From positions 1 through 59,443 of the forward strand of contig NZ_FUYE01000026.1 of NCBI RefSeq assembly GCF_900167535.1: a DNA stretch of 59,443 nucleotides, written 5' to 3'. A program made the translations under genes and the position numbers. Source of the DNA: Prosthecobacter debontii (GTDB lineage Bacteria; Verrucomicrobiota; Verrucomicrobiia; Verrucomicrobiales; Verrucomicrobiaceae). This document shows positions 24,825 through 35,483 of this stretch, piece by piece. Below the pieces are notes generated by a model that saw only the letters and a program-made list of their open reading frames with translations, had not been told where the DNA came from and searched no databases. Numbering within the stretch: position 1 is the stretch's first letter; each line of letters begins with the position of its first letter.

Positions 24825-26702
24825 TCAGGCACTGGGACGGAAACGCCTCGGATGAGTCATTGATGGCTGTTTAATCGCAGCCTGAGGAGCGAGATGGCCC
24901 AAATCCAGACCTGGATATTCTACACGGTCCAGAACAGCCTTGATCGCAGGGAGTGTTTTTCCATGCGAGTAGATTCTTTCTGAGCTGCGTCTTTCCGAAG
25001 TCCAGCCTCCCAGTTGCTCAACATCTTCGATGCTGATATCAAAACGGGTCAACTGAGTTCTCCAAGTATGACGGAACCCATGGAAAGTTGCCTTGCTGGT
25101 TGGGATATACTTGCCCTTAAAGCGCCCAAACCATTTGGAAAACAGATTGGATCGATATCCTTTCTTATCCACCCGGAGCTCTGGAAACAGATTCCTCTGT
25201 GATGCGTCATTCCGGCGTTCGGTAACATAATCTAAAAATCCCAGATCAAGCACGGTCTTGTGAATTGGCACCAGTCGTTCGCTGGATTGATTTTTGATCT
25301 TTTTGTCCGTTACTTCATCCTCGTTTTTATCCGTGCTTTCGCTGATCCAAATGCACCATACATCGTCTTTCAGTAGAACGTCCTCCGTGTATAGCTGACA
25401 AGTTTCATTGCATCGGAACCCGTGGTATAACGCGAGCAAAGGGACCCAGAAACGGCCTCGGCGCGTCACGGATTCCCCAGGCTTGGCATAGTTTCTTTCA
25501 TCGTCCACACAACCCCTATAAAGCGGCGCATTAAACAGCTTTTGAAGTTCTCCAATCTCGAAAGGCACGCGCCGAGCAGGCTTACCCTTGACCTTATTTT
25601 TATTAATTATTGAATTGACCGGATTGTCTTCCAATAGCTTTACCGCCTTCCCAAAATTGAAAATGGCAGAGATGTTTCTATGATAGTTGATTAACGTCTT
25701 TGTCCCCAGCCGATCAGTATCTCCCCTCTTGTTGGCCGCCTCGATAGCCTCTTGTAGGGACATATCAGGATAACGTTGCTGGGCATTACAGGGGACCTTC
25801 TTCAGCAAATCCAAAAGATCGCCAATTTGTTGCGGACCAATAGCCGCCAAAGGATGCTGTGTCCCGAAGTGTTGCGTGAGCAAACGTATCGGGATGTTGT
25901 ATGTCCGCTGGGTGCCTTCTGAGCTATTATCCGCGTGATGTTTTTGGAACTGTTCCAGCAAATCTCCTAGGGTGTGCCTTTTTCCAGGCAGGGGAGACAA
26001 GGCATTGAGTGTATCGAAAAATGCGTCGCCACGAGGACGGACATCGCCGCCCCTAACATACGGGCGCAGACGATCAATCTGCCTTGCTGTCGTTTCCACC
26101 AAAGCCCGTCGCAGAAGTTCACCAAGTTTTGCAAACGAGGGAGAATCAGGCGGCAATTCGATGCCCGCTTCTTCTAGGCACAATTTTGCCATTCCTGAGG
26201 TATCGAAGGCCGGGGTGCCAAAACCGTTTCCAGACTTCTCGCGCACAGTCTGGTAATGGGAAATATCGCCAGTGAGGTTGTCCCATGCAGTTTCCAGATC
26301 CTCTTGCGGCCACTTCTGTCCCTCAGTCACCCACCATGTCTCATGTCGCTTCTCTTCCGCGATGAAGTAGCTAGCCACAATCCGATGAATCTCGCCTTCA
26401 GCCAACTCCTTCACTGGAGTAGGACGGAGAGCTTCCCTTTTCACCAGCATTTTCCGAGCTTCATCAAACCTCACTTGGAGTTGAGCATTCGCATAGTTGG
26501 CTTCGCCCATCGCTTTTTTGCGATCCGAGGTTTTGAGCGAAACCTTGATTTCGCAGGCATTCAGAATTGGGACAAGCTCTGTAGGAACCCTTTTTCTGAC
26601 GTAATAGACGTTTCCGCGCAGGAACACGTGGGGGGCTTTGGACATATCGTTCTTGGCTTCTTGTGGAACAGGTTTGTGTACCACCCGCTTCTTCTGAGCC
26701 AT
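24825..26702 (-). CDS. Tyrosine-type site-specific integrase
   Basis: A 625-residue phage-type integrase. The N-terminal domain is of the DUF6538 kind ('PHVFLRGNVYYVRKRVPTEL'), followed by a SAM-like core-binding region (about 240-330, 'TLGDLLEQFQKHHADNSSEG'). The catalytic domain shows 'YHGFRCNETCQLY' (first Arg), 'HGFRHTWRT' (HxxR) and the nucleophile in 'RIYSHGKT'. Large size matches integrases with a DUF6538 head. Its start lies 45 bp from the 3' end of tRNA-Ser and it points away from the tRNA, the standard arrangement for an element integrated in a tRNA gene. Confidence 0.93.
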   Translation of the reverse strand: MAQKKRVVHKPVPQEAKNDMSKAPHVFLRGNVYYVRKRVPTELVPILNACEIKVSLKTSDRKKAMGEANYANAQLQVRFDEARKMLVKREALRPTPVKELAEGEIHRIVASYFIAEEKRHETWWVTEGQKWPQEDLETAWDNLTGDISHYQTVREKSGNGFGTPAFDTSGMAKLCLEEAGIELPPDSPSFAKLGELLRRALVETTARQIDRLRPYVRGGDVRPRGDAFFDTLNALSPLPGKRHTLGDLLEQFQKHHADNSSEGTQRTYNIPIRLLTQHFGTQHPLAAIGPQQIGDLLDLLKKVPCNAQQRYPDMSLQEAIEAANKRGDTDRLGTKTLINYHRNISAIFNFGKAVKLLEDNPVNSIINKNKVKGKPARRVPFEIGELQKLFNAPLYRGCVDDERNYAKPGESVTRRGRFWVPLLALYHGFRCNETCQLYTEDVLLKDDVWCIWISESTDKNEDEVTDKKIKNQSSERLVPIHKTVLDLGFLDYVTERRNDASQRNLFPELRVDKKGYRSNLFSKWFGRFKGKYIPTSKATFHGFRHTWRTQLTRFDISIEDVEQLGGWTSERRSSERIYSHGKTLPAIKAVLDRVEYPGLDLGHLAPQAAIKQPSMTHPRRFRPSA

Positions 26703-26746
26703 TGAAAATGAACGATTTAACTGATTTAGAACGCCTTATAAAGAGT

Positions 26747-26764
26747 ATGGCGGAAGGGGTGGGA
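26747..26764 (+). other. Candidate right attachment site (attR) at the tRNA-Ser 3' end
   Basis: ATGGCGGAAGGGGTGGGA covers the encoded CCA and the acceptor strand of tRNA-Ser (read on the minus strand) and repeats exactly at 12952-12969. The tRNA remains complete, as expected when the element supplies the 3' end. Confidence 0.55.
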
Positions 26765-26837
26765 TTCGAACCCACGGTGAGTTTGACCCCACGTCTGATT
26801 TCGAGTCAGATACTTTAGACCACTCAGCCACCCTTCC
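26748..26837 (-). tRNA. tRNA-Ser (CGA)
   Basis: The minus strand gives a 90-nt class II tRNA. Acceptor stem is GGAAGGG/CCCTTCC, then discriminator G and encoded CCA. The anticodon arm is CTGACTCGAAATCAG with anticodon CGA. It has a long variable arm and a T-loop GGTTCGAATCC. It is the likely integration site of the island on its 3' side. Confidence 0.95.
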
Positions 26838-27134
26838 GTGCTGAATTCAGCAGATGGCGATGTTAGGCGGATCTGGAGCGTTTGGCAAGGTGAGGTTTCA
26901 CTTCTCAAAAAAGTGCGTGCTTTTTCAGGCGCGCGCGCTTATACCCTTCATGTGACCTTTCTGGCTCAGGCTCTCCTTTCCCTTCCCCTGCGACTTACGC
27001 TAGGGTAGGCGGCCCGTGTTTCCTCGCCATGCCCTCTTGCCGTCACGTCACGGCAGCCCCTCACGGTCAATTTCAGGAAAATCCCTCCTGCAAAGCCCGC
27101 CAATCTTGTTAAGTCTGTCTCATTCCGTTTTGTC

Positions 27135-28799
27135 ATGTTGAAGAATCCGTCCTCCAAATATCAGCCGTTCCCGCTGATCACCTTGCCGAACCGCCAATGG
27201 CCGTCCCGCCATCTCTCCAAGGCCCCCATCTGGTGCAGTGTGGACCTGCGCGATGGTAACCAAGCCCTGGCGGTGCCGATGAACGTCTCCCAAAAGCTGG
27301 AGATGTTCGATGCCCTGGTGAAGTGCGGGTTTAAGGAAATCGAGGTCGGTTTCCCCTCCGCCTCCAACACCGAGTTCAATTTCAATCGCCGCCTGATCGA
27401 GGAAAAGCGCATCCCGGAGGATGTGACGATCCAGTGTCTGGTGCAGGCGCGCGAGGACCTGATCGAGAAGACTGTCGAGTCCCTGCTGGGGGCCAAGAAG
27501 GTGGTCATCCACATGTATAACTCCACCTCGCCCGCCCAGCGGAAGTATGTGTTTGGCAAGACCAAGGAGGAGATCATCGCCATCGCCGTGAAAGGCGCGC
27601 AGATGATCAAGGATCGCCTGCATCGCCTGGAATCCACGGGCACGCAGGTGACTTTGCAATATTCCCCTGAGAGCTTCAGCGCCACCGAGGTCGAATTTGC
27701 CAAGGAGATCAGCGAAGCGGTGATGGATGTGTGGCAGCCGACGCCGGAGAAGAAGATGATCCTGAACCTGCCGGACACGGTGGAGGTGGCCATGCCGAAT
27801 GTGTATGCCGACCAGATCGAATGGATCTGCACGAACATCAAAAACCGCGAGAGCCTGATCATCAGCCTTCACACACACAATGACCGTGGCACGGGCACGG
27901 CAGCGACCGAGCTGGGCTTACTGGCAGGAGCGGATCGTGTGGAGGGCACCCTGTTTGGCAACGGCGAGCGCACTGGCAATCTGGACATCGTCCAGGTGGC
28001 GATGAACCTGTATATGCACGGCATAGCCCCCGAGCTGGATTTCAGCAACATGGGCAGCCTGATCCACATGTATGAGCGCACCACGGGCATGACCGTGCCT
28101 CCGCGTCAGCCTTATGCAGGCGAGTTGGTCTTCACCGCCTTCAGCGGTAGCCACCAGGATGCGATCAAGAAGGGCCTGTCCGGCTACGAGGAACACAAAT
28201 CCATCTGGGATGTGCCTTATCTGACCATCGACCCCGAGGACATCGGTCGTGAATATCGCGAGGTGATCCGCGTGAATAGCCAGAGCGGTAAGGGGGGTGT
28301 GGCCTACCTGTTGGAAAGCGAGTTTGGCATCGAATTGCCCAAGGACATGCAGCGTGAATTCGGCCCCATCGCCAATGACTTGGTCGATAAGCTGGGTCGT
28401 GAAGTCACGGCAGCTGAACTGCGCGATATGTTCTGGAAAGAATACATTGAGCGCAATACGCCTTTTTCTCTGCATCACTTCCATGCCGATGGCGTGGACG
28501 GTGTCTTCACCTGCCGCAGCAGCATGGTGAAAAACGGCAGCGAAATCGGCATCACCGGCACGGGCAATGGCCCGATCGCCGCCTTCGTGCAGGGACTGAT
28601 CAAAGATGGCGGTGCCCAGCCGTTCGAGGTGGTGACTTACCGAGAGCAAAGCCTGGAGGCAGGTTCCGAGGCCAGCGCCATCTCCTACATCCTGATCAAA
28701 CTGGCCACAGGCAAGACCGTCTGGGGCGCAGGTGTAGATACCAACATCGAACTGGCCTCCATCAAGGCCGTGGTCAGCGCCGTCAATCGCGCCATCTAA
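27135..28799 (+). CDS. leuA: 2-isopropylmalate synthase
   Basis: A 554-residue enzyme catalysing the first committed step of leucine synthesis (acetyl-CoA plus 2-oxoisovalerate). The catalytic TIM barrel contains 'SVDLRDGNQAL', 'IEVGFPSAS' and the metal site 'SLHTHNDRGTGTAA'. The C-terminal LeuA dimer/regulatory domain follows from about residue 430. Length and 'KAPIWCSVDLRDGNQ' mark it as the long, fungal/actinobacterial type of LeuA. Leucine feedback control is usual in this type. No attenuator leader is visible in the 297 bp after tRNA-Ser. Confidence 0.95.
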   Translation: MLKNPSSKYQPFPLITLPNRQWPSRHLSKAPIWCSVDLRDGNQALAVPMNVSQKLEMFDALVKCGFKEIEVGFPSASNTEFNFNRRLIEEKRIPEDVTIQCLVQAREDLIEKTVESLLGAKKVVIHMYNSTSPAQRKYVFGKTKEEIIAIAVKGAQMIKDRLHRLESTGTQVTLQYSPESFSATEVEFAKEISEAVMDVWQPTPEKKMILNLPDTVEVAMPNVYADQIEWICTNIKNRESLIISLHTHNDRGTGTAATELGLLAGADRVEGTLFGNGERTGNLDIVQVAMNLYMHGIAPELDFSNMGSLIHMYERTTGMTVPPRQPYAGELVFTAFSGSHQDAIKKGLSGYEEHKSIWDVPYLTIDPEDIGREYREVIRVNSQSGKGGVAYLLESEFGIELPKDMQREFGPIANDLVDKLGREVTAAELRDMFWKEYIERNTPFSLHHFHADGVDGVFTCRSSMVKNGSEIGITGTGNGPIAAFVQGLIKDGGAQPFEVVTYREQSLEAGSEASAISYILIKLATGKTVWGAGVDTNIELASIKAVVSAVNRAI

Positions 28800-28870
28800 G
28801 CCATGAAAGTGCCCCCCTTGACATCAAGCTGCTTGAACAACCCTCACTTGTTGCCAAGGTGGGCCGCCTT

Positions 28871-29230
28871 ATGACTCAGCCCCAACGCGAAGCTCTGTTC
28901 GACATTCTCTCCCTCTCGATCTATGCCGATGCGCATATCTCGCTGGTGGAGGAGGATCTGATCCAGTCTGCCTTTGTGGCCAAGGGCTGGAAGTCCGAAT
29001 ATCCAAAGAGCCTATTCATCGAAGAATCCTTCGCCCGTGCCCGCGAAGTGGCGGAGAGCGATGACATGGTGATGGATTACCTCACCGAACGCGCCTCCAG
29101 CTTTACTTCCAAGACCGCGCAGGCCGAGGTGCTCGGTGTGGTGAAAGACCTCCTTGCCCGCGATGGCATGACCCCCGATGAAAACGAGTTTTTCAATCTG
29201 CTGATCCAGGCCATGCCGAAGGCTAAGTAA
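28871..29230 (+). CDS. TerB-like (tellurite-resistance family) protein
   Basis: A 119-residue helical protein of the TerB/DjlA fold: 'REALFDILSLSIYADAHISLVEEDLIQ' carries the paired acidic residues of the family. A second similar repeat ends 'VKDLLARDGMTPDENEFFNLL'. The ATG at 28871 is preferred to an upstream GTG at 28859. The role of single-domain TerB proteins is uncertain (metal binding or stress response). It is 72 bp behind leuA and may be co-transcribed. Confidence 0.75.
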   Translation: MTQPQREALFDILSLSIYADAHISLVEEDLIQSAFVAKGWKSEYPKSLFIEESFARAREVAESDDMVMDYLTERASSFTSKTAQAEVLGVVKDLLARDGMTPDENEFFNLLIQAMPKAK

Positions 29231-29293
29231 GCGCACCCGCACTTACTTTCATCATTGCTCGAAGAGTCCGCTTCCCCATCCCGTATCTGAGGG

Positions 29294-30802
29294 ATGGATC
29301 GGCGTGACTTTTTCAAATCCGGCAGCGCAGCGGCCCTCGGGGCTTACATCGGCAGCTCTCTCCCTGCGAATGCGGCAACCGCATCGCTGAACGCGATCCA
29401 GACGGAGAATTCCCAACCGGGTGCCAGCTTTCAGCTCACCCGCATGAAGCCGGACAGCGCCAAGTCCTACCGGAGTTCGGTCATCGAAGGTTACTGTTCC
29501 CGACAATCGGTGAAAGCGGGCGAGAAGCTGGATATTTTCGTCAGCACGAATCCAATCGCGCGCTTTCAGATTGAGATCTTCCGCATGGGTTATTACGACG
29601 GCGTCGGGTCTCGGTTGATGACCACCCTGGGCCCCTTCGAAGGCCAAACTCAGCCCACTCCTGAAATAGGCGAGCAACGGCTGCGTGAATGCCAATGGAC
29701 GGCCAGCACTTCCCTCACCATTCCCGAAGACTGGCTCAGCGGGGTGTATCTTGGGCGCCTCTCGACCCTCGCCGCAAGTGCCGATGAACCTTATTGGCAG
29801 AACTACATCATCTTCATCGTCAAAGATGATCGCCGTGCCGATGTCCTCTTTCAATGCAGCGACAACACGTGGCAGGCTTACAACCGCTGGCCCGTCAATG
29901 AATCTCTCTACACCGATCCCCGCGCCGCTCATGCCCCCGGTGTCAGCGTGAGCTTTGATCGCCCCTACGGCAAATATGTGCAGATCCTGGATCATCCCCT
30001 GAGCATGGGCAGCGGTGAGTTTCTCCTGTGGGAGTATCCACTATGCTATTGGTTAGAAAAAGAAGGTTACGATGTGACCTACGGTTCCAATGTGGATAAC
30101 CTGGAGCTGTCTAACTTACAGCGCAGCAAAACACTGATCAGCATTGGTCATGATGAATACTGGGACCTCCGCCAGTATCAGAACGTCAAGCAGGCGATTC
30201 AAGAGGGGCTGAATATCCTGTGGCTCTCTGCCAATGACGTCTACATGGTCACCCCGTTTTCCGCGAATGCCCAAGGCGAAGCCAACCGCCGACTGACCCG
30301 CGAAACCTGCTACGGTGAATTCCGCGAGGAGGAAAAGGAAGCTTATGCCAAGGTGCTCGGCCCGTTTGAAAACCCCGGCCCTGATGAACGAGACATCATC
30401 GGAGCTCGCACCGTCGTGCCCTTCAATGGCGGTGGCGATTGGACCTGCACCCGCCCTGAGCATTGGCTCTTTGAAGGCACGGGTATGAAAAAGGGAGATT
30501 ACATTCCTGGACTGGTCGGATGGGAATTTCATGGCGACCCCGATCTGGATCGAGTCGGGCTGGAAGTCATCGCCGCAGGCAACGTCTGGGCGGGTGGCAC
30601 CCGCCTGGGGCGATATGCCGCGACGATCTTCGAAGGCCCCAAAAAGAACATCGTCTTCAATGCCAGCACCATTTTCTGGAGCCAAGGCCTGAGTTCACCT
30701 CCCGGGCACATCATCCCCTGGAGCCACTACACCCGCCCCCACGGCCCTGATGCCCGAGTGCAGCGCATCACCGCCAATCTGCTCCGCCGTTCCGTGGGAT
30801 AA
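29294..30802 (+). CDS. N,N-dimethylformamidase large-subunit-like protein, Tat-exported
   Basis: A 502-residue protein with a twin-arginine signal (MDRRDFFKSGSAAALGAYIG, cut near ANAATA). The body matches the family of N,N-dimethylformamidase beta-subunit-like proteins: 'EGYCSRQSVKAGEKLDIFVST', 'FRMGYYDGVGSRLM', 'LISIGHDEYWDLRQYQNVK', 'VFNASTIFWSQGL'. Many relatives are exported hypotheticals with no proven amidase activity, so substrate is open. Confidence 0.8.
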   Translation: MDRRDFFKSGSAAALGAYIGSSLPANAATASLNAIQTENSQPGASFQLTRMKPDSAKSYRSSVIEGYCSRQSVKAGEKLDIFVSTNPIARFQIEIFRMGYYDGVGSRLMTTLGPFEGQTQPTPEIGEQRLRECQWTASTSLTIPEDWLSGVYLGRLSTLAASADEPYWQNYIIFIVKDDRRADVLFQCSDNTWQAYNRWPVNESLYTDPRAAHAPGVSVSFDRPYGKYVQILDHPLSMGSGEFLLWEYPLCYWLEKEGYDVTYGSNVDNLELSNLQRSKTLISIGHDEYWDLRQYQNVKQAIQEGLNILWLSANDVYMVTPFSANAQGEANRRLTRETCYGEFREEEKEAYAKVLGPFENPGPDERDIIGARTVVPFNGGGDWTCTRPEHWLFEGTGMKKGDYIPGLVGWEFHGDPDLDRVGLEVIAAGNVWAGGTRLGRYAATIFEGPKKNIVFNASTIFWSQGLSSPPGHIIPWSHYTRPHGPDARVQRITANLLRRSVG

Positions 30803-30937
30803 TTCGGTTTCGAACAGCCACTCAACCAATGTTTGTTCTCCCTACATGCACGCCTGCACACCTTGACAGATTTGTATGCTTTGAAATCACCGCCTTGAGT
30901 TGCATCCGGCGAATTATCGGCTCCACTGCGGGTGCGA

Positions 30938-33757
30938 ATGCCCACGTCCTTCTCCTCCCGTCATATTGGACCTTCGGCTGCCGACACGGCCGCCATGCTT
31001 CAAACGCTCGGTTACACCTCCTTGGATGCCCTCGTGGATCAAGTGGTGCCCGAAACCATCCGCCAGCGCACGCCGCTGAATCTTCCCCCAGCTCTGAGTG
31101 AAGAGGATGCACTGCGGCGTCTGAAACAGCTCATGAGTCGCAACAAGGCCGTGCGTTCCTTCATCGGCCTGGGTTATCACGACACTTTCACGCCTCCGGT
31201 CATCCAGCGGAATATCCTGGAAAACCCCGGCTGGTATACCGCCTACACGCCTTATCAGCCTGAGATCAGCCAAGGCCGCCTGGAAGCCCTGATCAACTTC
31301 CAGACCATGATCACCGATCTCACCGGGCTGGATGTCGCCGGTGCATCGCTCCTGGATGAAGGAACGGCGTGTGCAGAGGCATTGACCCTGGCCGTGGCGC
31401 AAAAAAACGGCGCGAAGTCCGTCGTGGTTTCCGATCAGTGCCATCCACATAACATCGCCGTGGTGCGCACGCGCATGCAGGCCCTAGGCATCCTCGTTCA
31501 GGTCGTGGATATCGCGTCTTGGACATCGGAAGACAGTGATGGAATCGCGGCTGTTCTGGTTCAGTATCCAGACACTCGTGGGGTCATTCAAGATTTCGAG
31601 GACCTCGCTGCCCGCGTTCATAAGGCAGGAGCCTTGTTTGTGGTCTCCGCCGATCTTCTCGCCCTGACCGTGCTTCGTCCGCCGGGGGAATTCGGTGCGG
31701 ATATCTGTGTGGGGAATAGCCAGCGCTTCGGTGTGCCCCTCGGTTTTGGCGGCCCCCATGCTGCTTTCATGGCGGTGAAGGATGCCCTGAAGCGCCGCAT
31801 GCCGGGTCGCTTGATCGGTGTGTCAAAGGATGCCGCCGGGAATCCCGCCTATCGCCTGTCTCTGCAAACTCGTGAGCAGCACATCCGGCGTGAAAAGGCC
31901 ACCAGCAACATCTGCACAGCCCAGGTGCTTCTCGCTGTCATGGCCTCCATGTATGCGGTTTATCACGGCCCTGAAGGGCTGAAAAAGATCGCCCGCCGCA
32001 CGCACGGCGCTGCGGTGTGGCTAGCGCGTGAGCTGATGTTGGCCGGTCAGGAAATCGTCAGCGATGATTTCTTCGATACGCTGACGGTCAAGGTGCACAG
32101 CGCCCACGAGGTGCTGAAAACAGCCGTGCTCTTTGGCATCAACCTCCGCAAGGTGGATGCTCATCATGTGGGCGTGGCTCTGGATGAACGTGTGCGTGAA
32201 GAGGACCTGAACAGTGTCTTAAAAGCCTTCGGCATCAGTAAAGCTCAGCACCCACTCACTCTGGCCAACGATGCTGAGCTGAACTGCTCCGCCACCTTTC
32301 ATCGCCAATCTAACTTCCTCACCCATCCGGTCTTCAATCGCTATCACTCCGAAACCGAGATGATGCGTTACCTGCATCGCTTGGAGAGCAAGGACATCGC
32401 GCTGAATCGGAGTATGATCCCGCTGGGCTCCTGCACGATGAAGCTGAATGCCGCTGCGGAAATGATGCCACTCAGTTGGCCTGAGGTCGGCGGCTTGCAT
32501 CCCTTCGTGCCTCACGATCAGAGCGAAGGCTATCGTGCCATGTTCACGGAGTTGGAAAATTGGTTAGCTGAATGCACCGGCTTCGATGCCACCTCTCTGC
32601 AACCGAACGCAGGTTCCCAAGGGGAATACGCGGGCCTGCTGGCCATCAAACGTTTCCATGAAGCCCAAGGTCAGGGGCATCGTGACGTTTGCCTAATCCC
32701 AACCAGTGCCCACGGCACCAACCCTGCCAGCGCCGTGATGTGCGCCTTCAAGGTGGTGCCTGTGGCCTGTGATGACCAGGGCAACATCTCCCTCGCTGAC
32801 CTGAAAGCGAAGCTAGCTGCGCACGCCGACAAAGTCGCGGCTCTGATGGTGACCTATCCGTCCACGCACGGGGTCTTTGAGGAAAGCATCGTCGAGATCT
32901 GCCGTCTCGTGCATGAGCAGGGCGGACAGGTTTACATGGATGGTGCCAATATGAATGCTCAGGTGGGGCTGACTTCGCCGGGCAAAATCGGTGCCGATGT
33001 CTGCCATCTGAACCTGCACAAGACCTTCTGCATTCCTCATGGTGGCGGAGGTCCAGGCGTGGGACCGATTTGTGTCGCCGCTCATTTGAAGCCCTATCTT
33101 CCAGGGCATGAAATGCTCGAGTTTCACGAAGGAGCCGTGTGTTCCGCGCCTTGGGGCAGCGCCAGCATCTGCACCATCTCCTGGATGTATATCGCCATGA
33201 TGGGGCCCCAGCTTGAGCAAGCGACGAAATACGCCATCCTCAATGCCAACTACGTCGCCAAGAAACTGGCCTCGTGCTTCCCGACCCTTTATAAAGGTGT
33301 CAACGGACTTGTGGCTCATGAGTGCATCCTCGACTTCCGTCATTTCCATCAGGTCACCGTGGAAGATGTGGCCAAGCGACTGATGGATTTCGGTTACCAT
33401 GCACCGACCATGAGCTGGCCCGTGGGAGGCACCCTGATGATTGAACCGACCGAGAGCGAGAGCCTCGCGGAGCTGGAGCGCTTTTGCAGTGCCATGCAGT
33501 GCATCCATGCCGAAATCGAAGAGATCGAAAGCGGCCGCATTTCAGCCACGGACAACCCTTTGAAGGCCGCTCCTCATACGGCGGTGTTCGTGATGAAGAA
33601 TGAATGGCCCCACTCTTATACACGAGAAAAAGCCGCCTTCCCTCTGACTTGGGTCAAGGACGGCAAATACTGGCCGCCGGTCGCACGCGTGGACAATGTG
33701 TATGGAGATAGAAACCTGATCTGCTCCTGCATCAGCGTCGAAGAGGCGGCTCAGTAA
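30938..33757 (+). CDS. gcvP: Glycine dehydrogenase (glycine cleavage P protein)
   Basis: A 939-residue PLP enzyme from the ATG at 30938; an alternative GTG lies 6 bp upstream. Both homologous halves are fused, as in most bacteria. The N-terminal half begins '[12 protein letters not shown]'. The C-terminal half holds the Schiff-base Lys in '[22 protein letters not shown]' (Lys695). It decarboxylates glycine and passes the aminomethyl group to GcvH. gcvT and gcvH are not in the window, and no glycine riboswitch is visible in the 130-bp leader. Confidence 0.96.
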   Translation: MPTSFSSRHIGPSAADTAAMLQTLGYTSLDALVDQVVPETIRQRTPLNLPPALSEEDALRRLKQLMSRNKAVRSFIGLGYHDTFTPPVIQRNILENPGWYTAYTPYQPEISQGRLEALINFQTMITDLTGLDVAGASLLDEGTACAEALTLAVAQKNGAKSVVVSDQCHPHNIAVVRTRMQALGILVQVVDIASWTSEDSDGIAAVLVQYPDTRGVIQDFEDLAARVHKAGALFVVSADLLALTVLRPPGEFGADICVGNSQRFGVPLGFGGPHAAFMAVKDALKRRMPGRLIGVSKDAAGNPAYRLSLQTREQHIRREKATSNICTAQVLLAVMASMYAVYHGPEGLKKIARRTHGAAVWLARELMLAGQEIVSDDFFDTLTVKVHSAHEVLKTAVLFGINLRKVDAHHVGVALDERVREEDLNSVLKAFGISKAQHPLTLANDAELNCSATFHRQSNFLTHPVFNRYHSETEMMRYLHRLESKDIALNRSMIPLGSCTMKLNAAAEMMPLSWPEVGGLHPFVPHDQSEGYRAMFTELENWLAECTGFDATSLQPNAGSQGEYAGLLAIKRFHEAQGQGHRDVCLIPTSAHGTNPASAVMCAFKVVPVACDDQGNISLADLKAKLAAHADKVAALMVTYPSTHGVFEESIVEICRLVHEQGGQVYMDGANMNAQVGLTSPGKIGADVCHLNLHKTFCIPHGGGGPGVGPICVAAHLKPYLPGHEMLEFHEGAVCSAPWGSASICTISWMYIAMMGPQLEQATKYAILNANYVAKKLASCFPTLYKGVNGLVAHECILDFRHFHQVTVEDVAKRLMDFGYHAPTMSWPVGGTLMIEPTESESLAELERFCSAMQCIHAEIEEIESGRISATDNPLKAAPHTAVFVMKNEWPHSYTREKAAFPLTWVKDGKYWPPVARVDNVYGDRNLICSCISVEEAAQ

Positions 33758-33772
33758 AACCGTGCGTAAGGT

Positions 33773-33803
33773 GCATGATTCAGCCACGTTTGCTGAATCA
33801 TGC
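33773..33803 (+). promoter_or_regulatory. Perfect hairpin spanning the sulfatase start codon
   Basis: GCATGATTCAGC (33773-33784) pairs perfectly with GCTGAATCATGC (33792-33803), with a 7-nt loop. The ATG of the sulfatase (33800-33802) is inside the 3' arm. It can serve as the gcvP transcript end or hide the sulfatase start from ribosomes. Confidence 0.65.
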
Positions 33804-35245
33804 GTCTTTGGTTTCTCCTCCTGACATCTGCCCTCTCTCTCCAAGCCGCCGGCCCTAACGTGCTCTTCATCATGACGGATGATTTCCGTCCTGAATTGGC
33901 CAGCTATGGATCCCCTGCCATCACGCCGAATCTGGATCGCTTGGCTAAAAAGAGTGTGCAGTTTCAGCGTGCCTACTGCCAGCAGGCCGTGTGCAATCCC
34001 TCTCGCTCCTCCCTGCTCACCGGTCGGCGGCCCGATACCCTCCGTCTCTGGAATAACGGCACCCATTTCCGCGAGTTGAATCCTGAAGTCACCACTCTAC
34101 CTTTGTGGTTCAAGGACCATGGCTACATCACCCGCTGTGTGGGTAAGATCTTTCACAACTGGCATACCACCGAGAAAGGCGACCGACGCTCATGGAGTGC
34201 CGATGAGTTTCTGCACTATGCCAATCATGGGGCCGACACTCCGCAAGTCACTGGTGAACTGCCCCCAAACCAGATCACCGAACCCAGCCTGCGGAACTAT
34301 GGCGATGTGCCTCTCTGCGAATGCCGCGACGTGCCTGATGAAGCCTACTACGATGGGCGGGTGGCCGCTGAAGCGGTGAAGATGCTAGCGGAGGTCAAAG
34401 ATCAACCTTTCTTCCTGGCCGTGGGTTTCTGGAAACCTCATGCGCCCTTCAATGCACCCAAGAAGTATTGGGATCTCTATGATCGCGCGAAATTGCCACC
34501 CTTGAATTCCAATCGCCCGGAAGGTGCACCTGAGTTGGCCTTCCATCAAAGCACCGAGATTCTCGGACCTGTGGCGGAACAAAAACAACCCACGGCCGCC
34601 CAAGCCGCGGAGATGAGGCACGGCTACTTTGCCAACATCAGCTACTTGGACGCTCAGTTAGGCAAAGTATTGGATGCCTTGGAGCAAAGCGGAGTCGCAC
34701 AGGATACCATCATCACCTTCATCGGCGATCATGGCTATCATCTCGGCGAACACACGCTCTGGGGGAAAACCTCCAACTTCGATTATGATGCCCGCGTCCC
34801 CTTCATGATCGCTCGTGCGGATGGCAAAAATGCAGGAACCCGCACCGAGTCCCTCGCTGAGCTGGTGGATCTGTTTCCCACCTTGGTCGAGATGTGTGGC
34901 CTGCCTCGCCCTGAAGGCCTGGAAGGGGATAGTCTGGTGAAGGTGCTGGAAGACACCTCTGCCTCGGTCAAACCCGCAGCTTTCACTCAGCATCCACGCC
35001 CCGCTTACTTCGACCGTGAACCTGACAAGAAGCCCAAAGCCATGGGCTACAGCGTCCGCACAGGCCACGTGCGCTATACGGAATGGCGCGATTGGAACAC
35101 AGGCGAAGTCATCGCGCGGGAACTTTATGACCATGCCAACGACCCGACGGAGCTCAAAAACCGCGCTGGAGAGAACACTTTGAAAGAAGTCGAGAGCCAC
35201 GCCGCTTCACTCCTTGCCCAAAAGTTTCCATCCAAAAAATCCTGA
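33800..35245 (+). CDS. Exported sulfatase (iduronate-2-sulfatase-like)
   Basis: A 481-residue sulfatase with a short Sec signal peptide (MRLWFLLLTSALSLQAAG). The formylglycine motif C65-N-P-S-R is present, so Cys65 would be converted by an FGE. Metal ligands Asp27/Asp28 ('IMTDDFRP') and 'FIGDHGYHLGEHTLWGKTSNFDYDARVP' are typical of iduronate-2-sulfatase and choline-sulfatase relatives. It likely desulfates polysaccharides in the periplasm. The gene starts inside a strong hairpin 42 bp after gcvP. Confidence 0.93.
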   Translation: MRLWFLLLTSALSLQAAGPNVLFIMTDDFRPELASYGSPAITPNLDRLAKKSVQFQRAYCQQAVCNPSRSSLLTGRRPDTLRLWNNGTHFRELNPEVTTLPLWFKDHGYITRCVGKIFHNWHTTEKGDRRSWSADEFLHYANHGADTPQVTGELPPNQITEPSLRNYGDVPLCECRDVPDEAYYDGRVAAEAVKMLAEVKDQPFFLAVGFWKPHAPFNAPKKYWDLYDRAKLPPLNSNRPEGAPELAFHQSTEILGPVAEQKQPTAAQAAEMRHGYFANISYLDAQLGKVLDALEQSGVAQDTIITFIGDHGYHLGEHTLWGKTSNFDYDARVPFMIARADGKNAGTRTESLAELVDLFPTLVEMCGLPRPEGLEGDSLVKVLEDTSASVKPAAFTQHPRPAYFDREPDKKPKAMGYSVRTGHVRYTEWRDWNTGEVIARELYDHANDPTELKNRAGENTLKEVESHAASLLAQKFPSKKS

Positions 35246-35483
35246 TCCCAAGAGTGGTCCTGACTTGGCATAGGTCTGGCTTGGCTGCTTTTACCAAAGA
35301 CTCGCGAAGCTTGAACCCGAACCCCGTAATTCTTCCTAAAATCTGACAACGGGTCATGAGATTCTTGTGGCTTTTGTCACAGAAAGTACTCGTCAGGGAA
35401 TAGTCTTTTGTGTCATTGCATGACTTCTGCTTATTGCACGATCTAAATCCTTCCTGACATTCCTCAATCACCTCCTCCCGTCT

